Shown: piece by piece, positions 17,784-28,394 of the stretch
How the letters are laid out: every line of letters begins with the position of its first letter
Position numbering within the stretch: the first letter of the stretch is position 1
From: Mucilaginibacter sp. MD40
Lineage (GTDB): Bacteria > Bacteroidota > Bacteroidia > Sphingobacteriales > Sphingobacteriaceae
DNA length: 64,000 nucleotides
Assembly: GCF_002288635.1 (NCBI RefSeq)
Contig: NZ_NRSW01000001.1
Location: forward strand, 4,216,020 to 4,280,019
Reading direction: 5' to 3'
Notes under the pieces: model-generated
What the model saw: only the letters and a program-made list of their open reading frames with translations
The model's database searches: none
What the model was told of the DNA's origin: nothing
Made by a program: the position numbers and the translations under genes

Positions 17784-17842
17784 TTAAACCTATTGCATTA
17801 TGTTTAGTATTTTAGCGAGGCATTTATAAACAGCCTGCAACC

Positions 17843-20781
17843 TTGTCTAAACCATTAACGAATAACCGCCAATTGAGGGATATTTTCACTTTAAACAGAT
17901 GGGTATCGGCCCAGTATACGGTACTTGCCACTATTTTAATAATGGCAGGATGCTCGCTTGAAAAAAAAGCACCCTTAACCGGGGGCTGCAAAACCTTACC
18001 GCTAAATATAATATCCTGTTTAATGCTAACGAGCTATTGCGGCAAAAGCAACAGGCATATGAGCAAGCCTATGTAGACGATTACAGCGAATTGTTGAGTG
18101 TTTACCGCGATACTATTGCCGGTATGGTAGACCAGCCAGACAAAGACCTTGACGCCGTTAAGGCACGTGCTAACACCATCATCAGCGTTAAGGAGCAAAG
18201 CCACTATCTGGGTGATGCTTACCTGCTGCTATGCAAAGCCGATTTTTATGATGGTGATTATTTTGATGCGATTGAATATGCCAATTATGTGGCACGTTCT
18301 TACGGCGATAAGCAACCCGATCTAAAACAGGAAGCACTGGTATACAAAGCCCGCGCGCTATTGTACATTAAACAACCCGCGGATGCCAAAGTAACCTTAG
18401 ACACCGCGCTGCAAAACATCAACCCAAAAAAAAGTATAACCGCCGATGTGTATGCCAGCAAACTGCAATATGACATTAATGTACAGGATTACGCCGATGC
18501 CGAAAACATGGCCAAGCTGGCCATACAGTATGCCAATAGCACCGAGCGAAAAATAAGATGGACGTTTATACTTGGGCAGTTGCAGGAACTTAACAACAAG
18601 CCCGTTGATGCCATACAAAGTTATAGCCGGGTGGCCAAAAGCAACGCGTTGTTTGATATGGCTTTTAATGCCAACCTTAACCGCATACGTATTGAGGAAG
18701 GCCGCAATGGTGTTAAACTTACCCGCCTGGCCCGGCTGCGATCGTTATTAAAGAACCAGAATAACCGTGAATTTAATGACCAGATCTATTACCAGATCGC
18801 GGAGCTGCAGTACACCGGCGGCGATATAGACGATGCTTTAAAGAGTTACCGGCAGTCTGCAAGAGCGACTACGCGTAACCAAACGCAGAAAGGCCTTGCT
18901 TACCTGCGCATGGCCGATATTTATTTTAAAGATAAAGCGGACTATATAAAGGCCAGTAACTTTTACGACAGCACGCTCGCTAACCTGCCCCCTACTTACC
19001 CCCGCTACGCCCTTATCAGGAAAAAAAGCGAGAACCTGCAGGTACTGGCCGATAGGTTACAAATAATAGCCCATGAAGACACGCTCCAAATGCTGGCCCG
19101 GATGGATGAAGCTACACGCATGGCCCGTATAGATAAAATGGTTGAGGCTCGCACCCTGCAGCAATCCCAGGCCGCCAGCATAGTAACGGCCGCTCAGGCG
19201 CGTACTGCTGTAAATGTGAACGAGCCGCCTGCGGAAAGCCTGCCAACCGGCAGCGCCTTCTATTTTAATAATGCAAACGCTGTAAGCCAGGGTTTCAGCA
19301 GTTTTAAACGGGTATGGGGCAACCGTAAACTGGAAGATAACTGGCGCAGGGCCAATAGGGCAAGCAGTAACATCACTCAAAACAACAGCATTCCTATTAC
19401 CGCTACCGACCCTGACCTGGTAACAACCAACTCCGACAATCCTGCTAACCCTGTAAATATTAACGCCGCCAGCTATCGCCAGCAACTCATGCAGGACCTG
19501 CCACTTACACCACAGCTAATGGCACAATCAAACAAACGCATGTTTGATGCCTACATGGATATCGCCAATTTTTACCGTGATATACTGGAAGATAAAAAAG
19601 AAGCAATTGCCGCATATGAGAAGATATTGATCCGTTTTGAGGGTAATGATAATACACCGGCCATCTACTATAATCTGTATCGTCTGTATACAGATTCAAA
19701 TGAACCAGCTATGGCTAACAAATACAAGGATATGCTGGTGAAAAATTATCCTCAAACGCCATTCGCCAAAACCATACTTGATCCTGATTACGCAAGGCAT
19801 ATGAATGAGGAGGATACCGGTTTCAGCAATCTGTACAATAATGTCTATCAACTTTACGCTACAAAGCAATACCCACAGGTGGTTACCGCGGCCGATGCAT
19901 TGATAATGCAGTACCCTAACAATCGTTATGCGGCCAAGCTATATTACCTGCGTGCCTTTGCTGCGGCGCATAGCGAGCCACTGGCTCCTTTTAGCGCCGA
20001 ATTGCGGCAGATCGTTTCCCGCTTCCCTGACGACAAACTGATCACCCCGCTGGTTAACCAGCATCTGGCCTACATCGCCGCTAACCAGCAGGAACTGGCA
20101 CAACGCAAGGTAGTACTTACCGACCGCGACGCTACAGAGCCTTTATTTACCATACCTGTGGTTTATCAGCAAAATACAGAGTATCGCGTACCTGCCGAAA
20201 AAATTGAAATTGTGCCCGATGTACGCAAGCCCGAAGAAAAGCCGCTGATTGCGCAACAACCCGTGGTAAAAGAAACGCCAAAAGCAGAAACCAAAGCGGT
20301 TGATATTCCCGCAACTGCACAGCAGCCAGTTTTAACCAAACCTGCTGACGCAGGAGTTAAAACTGCTCCCGAGGAGCCAAAGAGCACTACAGTTATAACC
20401 GAAAAGCTAACGCCATCCATATTTAACCTACGCGATAGCACTAACTATTACTTTGTTATTAATGTGAGCACAGGCACAACAGATCTGGCTTCTTCACGTT
20501 TTGGCATTGGGCAATTCAACAGGGTTAATTTTGAGAAGGGCGCTATCAAACATCAGCTAAAAGCGGTGGGGGCTAACAACCAGTTAATTTATGTTGGCCG
20601 CTTTACCAGCCTTAGCAATGTTAAGGACTACGCGAGGGCCATTATACCGCTGCTGCCTGATATTATGAACATCCCAAGGGATAAATACAGCTTTTTTATC
20701 ATAACAAAGGAAAATCTGGATAAATTAGCCGACCGAAAAACATTGGATAGTTACATTGACTATTATCAGAAAAATTATTGA
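17843..20781 (+). CDS. sprE: SprE/PorW-like T9SS and gliding lipoprotein, frameshift in an A8 run
   Basis: The coding region is split between two frames. Frame 1 (TTG start at 17843 or 17873) encodes a leader ending in the lipobox IMAGC and continues CSLEKK. At the A8 run 17961-17968 the homologous reading passes to the -1 frame, giving STLNRGLQNLTAKYN and then the 914-residue remainder (open from 17962 to 20781). The body is a long array of TPR-like helical repeats (for example AIEYANYVARSYGD and AIAAYEKILIRFEG), then a Pro/Lys/Thr-rich linker and a C-terminal domain with YYFVINVSTG and FFIITKENLDKL. SprE/PorW is an outer-membrane lipoprotein needed for T9SS secretion. The shift may be a real mutation, a base-calling error, or recoding at A AAA AAA. 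Confidence 0.8.
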
Positions 20782-23027
20782 AAAGCATGAAAGCTAAGCT
20801 ATCGCAACAAGATATAAAACGTTACAACTGGTACATATGGCGCTTCTTTATTGCCTGCTTCGCTATATTCGCGGTTATTCTTTTCCTCATAGCCTTCCAG
20901 GTATTCGGGCCGCTGCCCTCATTCAGGGAATTGGAAAATCCTAAAAGCGACCAGGCATCAGAAGTAATTTCATCTGATAAGCAGGTTATAGGAAAATACT
21001 ACATAAAAAACCGCACCAGCGTTACCTATAAGCAAATTTCACCCAATGTAATTAACGCGTTGGTTGCTACAGAAGACGCGCGCTTTTTTGAGCATTCCGG
21101 TATTGATTTCCAGCGTACGTTTACCATTGTATTGTATAACCTGGTAGGTAAAAAACAAGGTGGTAGTACCATAACGCAGCAGTTGGCACTTAACCTGTTT
21201 TCCGAGCGTTCGCACAACCCCTTTAAACGTGTTGTTCAAAAATTACAGGAATGGATAACTGCCGTTAAGCTCGAAAGAAATTATACCAAAGAGGAGATCC
21301 TCACCCTATATTTAAATACCGTTGATTTTGGCGCTTACAACACCTTTGGTATTAGCTCGGCATCGCGCACGTACTTTAATGTCACACCAGATAAGCTAAC
21401 ACCCGACCAGGCTGCTCTGCTCATCGGCATGATCAACGGCCCGGGCATCTACTCGCCTATCAATCACCCGGATAACGCGCTTAACCGCCGTAATTTTGTT
21501 TTACGCCGCATGGCTGAGGAAAATTACCTGAGCGCAGGGCAGGCCGAAGAATTTAAGGGCAAACCACTTGGGCTTAAATTTAATCCCATTGACCACAATG
21601 ACGGTATTGCCACCTATTTCCGAGCGGTATTAAAAAAGGAAGTGCAAAAGATAATGGTAGATAAAGCCATTTTTAAACCGGACGGCGTTACCCCTTACGA
21701 CCTTGACCGCGATGGACTGAAGATCTATACTACTATTAACGCTACTATGCAGCAATACGCCGAAGATGCTCAAAAAGAGTATATGCGTAACCTGCAAGCT
21801 CAGTTTAACGCGCACTGGAAAGGTATCAGCTTGTGGAAAACCATCCCTACCTTTAAATCACTGCTGGATAAGGGTATGAAACGTTCTGACCGTTACATTG
21901 CCGCCAAGCAGTTAGGAAAATCTGACGAGGAAATAAGAGAAGAATTTAATACGCCGGCCAAAATGAACCTGTTTACCTGGCGTGGTGACATTGATACGTT
22001 GATGAAACCCATTGACTCTATTGTGTACTGCAAAATGATGCTGCGCAACGCTATGATGAGTATGGATCCTACTACGGGTTACATTAAAGCCTGGGTAGGC
22101 GGCACCAACTTTGAACACTTTAAGTACGACCAGGTAAAAATGGGTACCCGGCAGGTAGGCTCAACTGCCAAACCGTTCACGTATACAGTAGCTGTGGAGA
22201 ATGGTTTTTCGCCATGTATGCAGGTACCTAACGAGCCTATTACTATTACGGGTTATGGTACACCATGGTCGCCCCGCTCATCCCCGAGCGAAACCGTACC
22301 CGGGGTAATTACCTTACGCACCGCGCTGGCACGTTCACAGAACTGGGTTACCGCCTATGTAATGAACGAGGTTAAACCACAGCCCGTTGCCGACCTGATC
22401 AAAAAGATGGGAATCACCAGCCCTGTGCCGCCATACCCATCCATCTGCCTGGGTACTTTTGACGCCTCGGTATTTGACATGACAGGCGCTTACTCGGCAT
22501 TTGCCAACCAGGGTGTTTGGACCGAACCTACTTACCTGTTACGCATTGAGGATAAGAACGGTAACGTATTATACAACAATTCGCCCCGTGTAGTGCAGGC
22601 TATTAACGAGCAAACCGCTTACGTAATGACCTACATGCTAAAGGCCGTTATTGACGAAGGAACCGGCTGGCGCATGCGCGGTACTTATAAGCTTATGAAC
22701 CCTATAGGCGGTAAAACCGGTACCACCAATGATAACTCTGATGGGTGGTTCATTGGCATTACCCCACAATTGGTAACCGGCGTTTGGACTGGCTGCGAAG
22801 ACAGGGATATCCACTTCCGCTCTACCCGCCTGGGCGAGGGTGCCAATACCGCGCTGCCTATATTTGCGTTGTATATGAAGCGGGTATATGCCAACCCTGA
22901 ACTGGGCATCAAAAAGAACGTCGACTTTGTTCCGCCAAAGTCCGGTTTATCTATCACGCTTGATTGCAACGCCTACAGCCAGCAACAAACCGGGCAAACA
23001 GAAGTGGAGAAGAAGTTAGATTTTTAA
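20778..23027 (+). CDS. mrcA: Penicillin-binding protein 1A (transglycosylase/transpeptidase)
   Basis: A 749-residue class A PBP that polymerises and crosslinks peptidoglycan. The membrane anchor is at about residues 20-43. The GT51 domain has catalytic Glu99 in ATEDARFFEH and the motif GGSTITQQLALNL. The transpeptidase has Ser462-x-x-Lys465 (GSTAKPF), SQN (in ARSQNWVTAY) and KTGTT. An unusual long, charged segment (about 335-415) lies between the two domains. TTG at 20778 overlaps the previous stop as TTGA; ATG at 20787 is the alternative and gives a protein three residues shorter. It is probably co-transcribed with the sprE-like gene. Confidence 0.93.
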   Translation: MKSMKAKLSQQDIKRYNWYIWRFFIACFAIFAVILFLIAFQVFGPLPSFRELENPKSDQASEVISSDKQVIGKYYIKNRTSVTYKQISPNVINALVATEDARFFEHSGIDFQRTFTIVLYNLVGKKQGGSTITQQLALNLFSERSHNPFKRVVQKLQEWITAVKLERNYTKEEILTLYLNTVDFGAYNTFGISSASRTYFNVTPDKLTPDQAALLIGMINGPGIYSPINHPDNALNRRNFVLRRMAEENYLSAGQAEEFKGKPLGLKFNPIDHNDGIATYFRAVLKKEVQKIMVDKAIFKPDGVTPYDLDRDGLKIYTTINATMQQYAEDAQKEYMRNLQAQFNAHWKGISLWKTIPTFKSLLDKGMKRSDRYIAAKQLGKSDEEIREEFNTPAKMNLFTWRGDIDTLMKPIDSIVYCKMMLRNAMMSMDPTTGYIKAWVGGTNFEHFKYDQVKMGTRQVGSTAKPFTYTVAVENGFSPCMQVPNEPITITGYGTPWSPRSSPSETVPGVITLRTALARSQNWVTAYVMNEVKPQPVADLIKKMGITSPVPPYPSICLGTFDASVFDMTGAYSAFANQGVWTEPTYLLRIEDKNGNVLYNNSPRVVQAINEQTAYVMTYMLKAVIDEGTGWRMRGTYKLMNPIGGKTGTTNDNSDGWFIGITPQLVTGVWTGCEDRDIHFRSTRLGEGANTALPIFALYMKRVYANPELGIKKNVDFVPPKSGLSITLDCNAYSQQQTGQTEVEKKLDF

Positions 23028-23032
23028 GAATC

Positions 23033-23121
23033 TGTTGTAACGTTTGAGTGTTGTAAGGTTTAAAAGTTTTGCTTTCTAACAAATCCAACATTACAACATT
23101 GTAACGTTGCAACCTTCCAAC
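23033..23121. repeat. Possible palindromic repeat upstream of uvrC
   Basis: The 99 base gap between PBP1A and uvrC is made of recurring TGTTGTAACGTT, GTTGTAAGGTT, ACATTACAACATTGTAACGTTGCAACCTT words that can pair with each other. No coding potential. It is probably a dispersed repeat, though no second copy was seen in the window. Confidence 0.4.
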
Positions 23122-23126
23122 AACAA

Positions 23127-24959
23127 ATGGAAAAATTCGATTACCGAGAAGCGTTAAAAAATATCCCGCATAAACCCGGTGTATACCAATACTGGGATGT
23201 GAATAACGAGCTGATATATATTGGCAAGGCAAAGGACCTGCGCAACCGCGTGGGCTCTTACTTTAACAAGGATACGCAGATAAACGCCAAAACACGCGTG
23301 CTGGTATCTAAGATACGCAAGATCACCTTTACTATTGTTGATACGGAGGTGGACGCCTGGCTGCTGGAAAACAGCATGATCAAGAAGCATCAGCCCCGTT
23401 ACAACGTAATGCTTAAGGATGATAAGACCTACCCCTGGATCATCATTAAGAACGAGAATTTCCCGCGTATTTACTGGACCAGGCGCATTATCAAAGACGG
23501 CTCAAAATACCTTGGCCCTTATGCCTCAGTAAGCATGATGCATACCATATTAGGGCTTATCAAAGAAACCTATCCGCTGCGCACCTGCAACCTGGCACTC
23601 ACGCGCGAAAACATTGATAAAGGCAAGTTTAAAGTATGCCTGGAATATCAATTGGGCAACTGTAAAGGCCCTTGCCAGAATTTTCAGTCTGAACAAGATT
23701 ATGACCGCAACATCAGCGAAATTACCGATGTTTTGAATGGCAAAATAGGCAATGTGGTGCGTAACCTTAAACGCGATATTGACGAAGCCGTTGCCGACCT
23801 TAACTTTGAACTGGCCCACCGTCTTAAACGCAAATCGGACCTTTTAGAAAACTACCAGAGCAAATCAACAGTAGTAAACTCGTCAATTACCGATGTGGAT
23901 GTATTCAGCATCGCATCCGAGGAAAAATATGCCTTTGTTAACTACTTAAAGGTGATGAATGGCACTATTATCCAAACGCAAACCATTGAGCTTAAAAAAC
24001 GGCTGGATGAAAGCGACGAGGAACTGCTGGAGATAGCCATAAGCGAGTTCAGGAGCCGGTATAATAGCACGTCGAAAGAGATCATTGTGCCGTTTAACAT
24101 CGACCTGGAAGATACCCGTATTAAATTTACCGTACCAAAACTGGGTGAGAAAAGGAAACTGCTGGATCTGTCGCAAAAGAATGTGCAGTTCTTTAAAAAA
24201 GAAAAGATAGACCAGTACGAAAAACTTAACCCCGAAGTGCGTACCGAGCGCCTGCTTTCGCAGATGATGAAAGATTTGCGCATGAACCAGTTGCCCCGCC
24301 ATATTGAGTGTTTTGACAACTCCAACTTTCAGGGTAAATACCCGGTATCGGCCATTGTGGTTTTCAGGGATGCGAAACCTTCAAAAAAGGATTATCGCTT
24401 TTTTAACGTAAAAACGGTTGAGGGACCAAACGACTTTGCCACCATGGAAGAAGCCGTTTACCGCAGGTACCGCCGTGTACTGGATGAAGATACCGGCCTG
24501 CCCCAACTGATCATTATTGACGGTGGCAAGGGCCAGCTTTCATCGGCTATGAAAAGCCTTAAACTGCTGGGTATTGATAAACAGGTAACCGTGATAGGCA
24601 TTGCCAAGCGCCTGGAAGAACTATACTATCCCGGCGACCAATACCCGATGTACCTGGACAAAAAATCTGAAACCTTAAAGATCATACAGCAACTGCGTGA
24701 TGAAGCGCACCGCTTTGGTATTACGGCCCACCGCAAAAAACGAGACAAAGGCACTTTAGCCACCGAACTGGAACTGATAGACGGCATAGGCAAAACCACC
24801 GCCGAAAAGCTTTTAAAATACTTTAAATCGGTAAAGAAGATACGGGAAGCTTCTGAATCGGAATTACAGGAGGTAGTAAATCTGAAACAGGCCAAAGCCA
24901 TAACCGCCTACTTTAATCCTGCTGTAAGCGAGCAAAAAGCAGGCGGCTTATTACCTTAA
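23127..24959 (+). CDS. uvrC: UvrABC nucleotide excision repair endonuclease subunit C
   Basis: The 610-residue nuclease that makes both cuts around a UvrAB-marked lesion. The GIY-YIG domain at about residues 14-95 has GVYQYW and LIYIGKAKDLRNRV and makes the 3' cut. A UVR motif for UvrB contact lies near 205-240. The RNase H-like domain (about 375-540) for the 5' cut has FDNSN, IIIDGGKGQL and DEAHRFGI. The C-terminal helix-hairpin-helix pair includes ELIDGIGKTTAEKLLKYF. A Cys cluster (CLEYQLGNCKGPC) is present, as in most UvrC. It is complete and normal in length. Confidence 0.96.
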   Translation: MEKFDYREALKNIPHKPGVYQYWDVNNELIYIGKAKDLRNRVGSYFNKDTQINAKTRVLVSKIRKITFTIVDTEVDAWLLENSMIKKHQPRYNVMLKDDKTYPWIIIKNENFPRIYWTRRIIKDGSKYLGPYASVSMMHTILGLIKETYPLRTCNLALTRENIDKGKFKVCLEYQLGNCKGPCQNFQSEQDYDRNISEITDVLNGKIGNVVRNLKRDIDEAVADLNFELAHRLKRKSDLLENYQSKSTVVNSSITDVDVFSIASEEKYAFVNYLKVMNGTIIQTQTIELKKRLDESDEELLEIAISEFRSRYNSTSKEIIVPFNIDLEDTRIKFTVPKLGEKRKLLDLSQKNVQFFKKEKIDQYEKLNPEVRTERLLSQMMKDLRMNQLPRHIECFDNSNFQGKYPVSAIVVFRDAKPSKKDYRFFNVKTVEGPNDFATMEEAVYRRYRRVLDEDTGLPQLIIIDGGKGQLSSAMKSLKLLGIDKQVTVIGIAKRLEELYYPGDQYPMYLDKKSETLKIIQQLRDEAHRFGITAHRKKRDKGTLATELELIDGIGKTTAEKLLKYFKSVKKIREASESELQEVVNLKQAKAITAYFNPAVSEQKAGGLLP

Positions 24960-24973
24960 AATTTCATTATAAC

Positions 24974-25007
24974 AAAAGACCCGCTTATTTCGGTAAGCGG
25001 GTCTTTT
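24974..25007. terminator. Bidirectional terminator between uvrC and gldN
   Basis: A perfect 14 bp stem AAAAGACCCGCTTA / TAAGCGGGTCTTTT with a 6 nt loop. T runs on both strands fit termination of both convergent transcripts. Confidence 0.88.
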
Positions 25008-25026
25008 TTATTTCTAACTGATGCGA

Positions 25027-25986
25027 TTATTCACCGTATCTCCAAAGATTAAGTTCGTAATCAAGCAATGTTTTCTTGATACGATCCGATTCATATAGCT
25101 TATCTATGCCTTGCATGTAATCACGTATACGCTCATCCTTATCGTTTGATTGTTTTACAATGTAGCTGGTAAAAATGCGCTTTACAAAGCAATCATCAAA
25201 GCTTAATCCAGTAGCATCATTATTACGGCTCACCGCCTCTTTGGTAGCCAATATGGGGCGGGCTTTAGGGAAGTAAATCCAGAAAGCAGGCTGATACTCG
25301 AGGTCTAAACCTGCGGCTTTAGGTTTAATAAGCGGCGCTATACCAATAATACGCGGCTCAAAAATAGAGCGTTGCTTATCAAACACCCAGTCTTCCTTGA
25401 TCCTGAATTTAATTACGCTATCGGGGTTAAACTCTCCGGCACGTACTTCAGAGCCTATCTTGTTACCGTCCTTATCAAATTTATCTACCACAGCGCTGTC
25501 AGCCATTCTGCTTTGAGCTTGTGCGGCCGAAAGCGGCTTGCTGAAGCTGTCGCCGTTAGGATCATCTTTGCTCGGAGTAGGGTCGTAAGCGGTCAATTCA
25601 CCATCGGCAATAGCCGCCATCAGCACATCTATAAGGCGTTGTTTAGGCGAAGCCAGATATTGGTTCATTTTCTCGCGGAGGTCAATCTCTCTCCATATAC
25701 GCCTTGCAAACATTACGTCGGCCTCGCGCAGGTTAGCATAAGGTGTTACGCGCGCGCTCAGGATATTATTTTTTTTGTAATAGCCATCAAGCGGACGGTC
25801 AAAAGCCTTACGAGAAGTATCGGGCTGTACTACAGCACTTGTAGTTGCACCGGCCTGCGAAACACCGCTGTTAGGGGCGGCCTTTACCGCCGCAGGTTTA
25901 GCAGCTCTTTTTGTGGTCCTTTTCCTTTGCGCAAAAGTAACGCTGCAAGCCAGGCAAAGTAAAATGATCAAATAGCTCTTTTTCAT
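25027..25986 (-). CDS. gldN: T9SS ring protein GldN/PorN
   Basis: A 319-residue periplasmic protein with a signal peptide (1-19). It associates with the GldK lipoprotein ring under the outer membrane, and is needed for T9SS secretion and gliding. The low-complexity linker (about 20-60, Ala/Lys/Thr) is followed by the conserved domain with RPLDGYYKKNN-type, VMFARRIWREIDLREKMN and DCFVKRIFTSYIVKQSND segments. It is the last gene of gldKLMN, 8 nt after gldM. Confidence 0.93.
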   Translation of the reverse strand: MKKSYLIILLCLACSVTFAQRKRTTKRAAKPAAVKAAPNSGVSQAGATTSAVVQPDTSRKAFDRPLDGYYKKNNILSARVTPYANLREADVMFARRIWREIDLREKMNQYLASPKQRLIDVLMAAIADGELTAYDPTPSKDDPNGDSFSKPLSAAQAQSRMADSAVVDKFDKDGNKIGSEVRAGEFNPDSVIKFRIKEDWVFDKQRSIFEPRIIGIAPLIKPKAAGLDLEYQPAFWIYFPKARPILATKEAVSRNNDATGLSFDDCFVKRIFTSYIVKQSNDKDERIRDYMQGIDKLYESDRIKKTLLDYELNLWRYGE

Positions 25987-25994
25987 AATCTCTA

Positions 25995-27512
25995 TTAATT
26001 AGCCGTTAACACAATAGCGTCCAAACCGCGCTGTGTACCATCAGGGCCAACAGCCACAATATCTTTAAACACTACGGTTGAACCCGGCGTTATACCGTTC
26101 ATTGCCGCTTTCATTGCGCCTGAAAGTTCGCCGCCTGTTGTTGTGTTGATAATAGCGTCCTGGCGGGGCTTTATAACGATCAGCGTGAAGCGTGTTACGT
26201 TAAATTTAGCGTCAAAATCAAAGTTCTCCAATTTGGCAAATACCCTGTCTTGAGCGCGCAGGTTAGCCGCGCTGGTGTTACCACCGCTTTTGCCCGCGAA
26301 CATGGCTTTAGGGTCAGGTATACGCTTCACACGGAACTCTGATGTGCCGAGCACCATACCTTTATCACCTGTTACGGTAACTTTAGCCGTACCTACAGAA
26401 CTTACTGTAGCCGTATAGTGCCCGTTAGAGCCGCTAATAGAACCGCCGCTCATGCTCACCTTCATGCTTTCTTTGGAAACACCCGGTGCAGATACCGATA
26501 GCGGGTTAGGCACACCGATATACAATACATTCATTTTATCAGGCGATACTACTGCCGATGGTTTGGCTACCATATAGCTGCCACTTACAGGATAAGTTTT
26601 TGGCGGCCCATCAACCTGTTTTACAGATAAGGTACCTGTCCAGGTGCGTAAACCCTCACCACTGGTTGTCACCGTATAAGTACCTACACCATTTGAAGTT
26701 GGCACCGTGGAGCCGCCTACCGTAATACTTGGATTAGAATTGGCGTCATAAGCAGTAAGGTAAATTTCTGCTTTGTAAGGTTGCCCGGCCAAAACATAGC
26801 TGCTTGGCGCAACCGCTACAGCCCTGAATTGGTTAAGCGTTACCTGCGCTTCATCAACTTTACCTAATAGTTTTTTAACCACTTCGTTTTCGGCATTCTT
26901 GTTATCAGCCTGTATTTTGGCTAATGTAGTTAACGCCGCACCCAGCGGGATGCCCTCACCGAAGTAAGCCTCCTGCCAGGTCTTTTTGACATATCCCGGG
27001 CGAGATGGCAGATCATCAGCATTAAGCGAGAAATTAACACCCTGGGCATCCTTACCCAGTAATGCCAATAACTTTTCTTTGGTTGCCTTTATCTTTTCTT
27101 TCAGTACATCGGCCTTTTTACCGTTGATCATCACTTCTGATGATATATCCAAGCTTTCGCGTGCATTTACATCATCAATGTCCGTGTTAATGCCGCCGCC
27201 TTTCTTTATCAGCTCGGCTTTCAGTTCTTCTACGTAACTGTTCAGCTCATCTGTAATTTTAGTAGCTTCTTTAGCTTTGGCCAATAGCTGGCTCGCCTTT
27301 TCGGGCTGTTCTTTTAATTTGGTGGCCTCAAATGCGCTGTAAGTAGTTTTTAAACTGTTGGTTACATTGCTTCTTGAGGCATCTAAACTGCGCGTAATAT
27401 TCTTAAATGAATCAAGCAGACTATCCGGTACGTTAAGGGCTATTAACCCTAATAATACCAGGTAGAGTATACCTATCATTCGCTGTCTTGGGGTTTCTTT
27501 ACCTCCGGCCAT
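25995..27512 (-). CDS. gldM: T9SS/gliding motor protein GldM/PorM
   Basis: A 505-residue inner-membrane protein. A single N-terminal transmembrane helix (about 12-30, with LYLVLLGLIALNVP) interacts with GldL to form a proton-driven motor. The rest is a long periplasmic arm: a helical domain (about 35-230) and Ig-like beta domains (about 235-505) that reach the GldKN ring. Charged residues around the helix (for example Arg12) are as expected for the family. It is 35 nt after gldL. Confidence 0.94.
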   Translation of the reverse strand: MAGGKETPRQRMIGILYLVLLGLIALNVPDSLLDSFKNITRSLDASRSNVTNSLKTTYSAFEATKLKEQPEKASQLLAKAKEATKITDELNSYVEELKAELIKKGGGINTDIDDVNARESLDISSEVMINGKKADVLKEKIKATKEKLLALLGKDAQGVNFSLNADDLPSRPGYVKKTWQEAYFGEGIPLGAALTTLAKIQADNKNAENEVVKKLLGKVDEAQVTLNQFRAVAVAPSSYVLAGQPYKAEIYLTAYDANSNPSITVGGSTVPTSNGVGTYTVTTSGEGLRTWTGTLSVKQVDGPPKTYPVSGSYMVAKPSAVVSPDKMNVLYIGVPNPLSVSAPGVSKESMKVSMSGGSISGSNGHYTATVSSVGTAKVTVTGDKGMVLGTSEFRVKRIPDPKAMFAGKSGGNTSAANLRAQDRVFAKLENFDFDAKFNVTRFTLIVIKPRQDAIINTTTGGELSGAMKAAMNGITPGSTVVFKDIVAVGPDGTQRGLDAIVLTAN

Positions 27513-27547
27513 CCTATGGTGTATTTATTGCCTGGTTATTAAAATTA

Positions 27548-28360
27548 TTAGCTAACGCGGGGTTGGTTCATAGCGGTAAGCATGTTACCGTAAATTGCAT
27601 TTAATGATGCAAGGTTTTTAGCCAAGCGGCCCACTTCGTCTTTAAATTGTTTTGAATCTTCAAGCGACTCATTGAAATTACTCATGGTTAATGACAGGTT
27701 CTGGTAAAACTTGTTCATTGATTTTAAGTGCGCGCTTGAATCCTGCAATTCCAGTTCATACACCGCATTAAGTGATGACAGGTTTTTAGCCAGGTTATTT
27801 ACCTGCTCATGATAGGCTTTGGTATCAATATTAGTGCTGGCCATTTCGGCAAGATTAGCTGATGCACGATCAAAAGCGTTGCTCAGGTTATCGTAGCTGG
27901 CTGTTGCCTGTTTTACCTTGTTGGTAAAAGCAATGGTAGCATCGCCCGCGTCAGTAACACGTGAGATAGCGTTCACTTTATCGCCAAATGTTCTTAAACC
28001 CTCGCCAAGGCTACCGATAAGTTCGGGGCCTATTTTAGCGTCTTCGAGCATTTTATCCAAAGCAGCTGTGTTTGAAAAACCTGCGCTCACCGGAGCGGCT
28101 ACAGGGCGTGCAGATACTTTTGGCAACTCGCCGTTGTAATCTTCATTTAATTCAGGATACGCACGTGTCCAGTCGATCTCTTTTTCCTCTCTCTGGAAAC
28201 CAAGTATAAAGAATAACAGTGCCTCGGCCAATAAGCCTATTGAGATAAAGGTACCACCATATGGCCAGTGCTGTATTTTAAATAACAAGCCTATGATAAC
28301 CACCGTTGCTCCCCATGACACGATATTACTAATTCCGAAGGGTTTCTTTTTACCAGCCAT
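27548..28360 (-). CDS. gldL: T9SS/gliding motor protein GldL/PorL
   Basis: A 270-residue protein with two transmembrane helices (about 8-28 and 36-54) and a long cytoplasmic coiled-coil region (100-270). Helix 2 carries the intramembrane Glu46 (GLLAEALLFF), matching the Glu that carries proton flow in Flavobacterium GldL. Its conserved HWPYGG loop is also present. It is the stator-like partner of GldM. Confidence 0.94.
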   Translation of the reverse strand: MAGKKKPFGISNIVSWGATVVIIGLLFKIQHWPYGGTFISIGLLAEALLFFILGFQREEKEIDWTRAYPELNEDYNGELPKVSARPVAAPVSAGFSNTAALDKMLEDAKIGPELIGSLGEGLRTFGDKVNAISRVTDAGDATIAFTNKVKQATASYDNLSNAFDRASANLAEMASTNIDTKAYHEQVNNLAKNLSSLNAVYELELQDSSAHLKSMNKFYQNLSLTMSNFNESLEDSKQFKDEVGRLAKNLASLNAIYGNMLTAMNQPRVS

Positions 28361-28394
28361 AAATTTGTTGAGATATTTGTTTTAGTATTTGTTT

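Noticed and set aside
25372..25962. A 196-codon frame antisense to gldN
   Set aside because: It is covered by gldN, and no motif or signal is visible.
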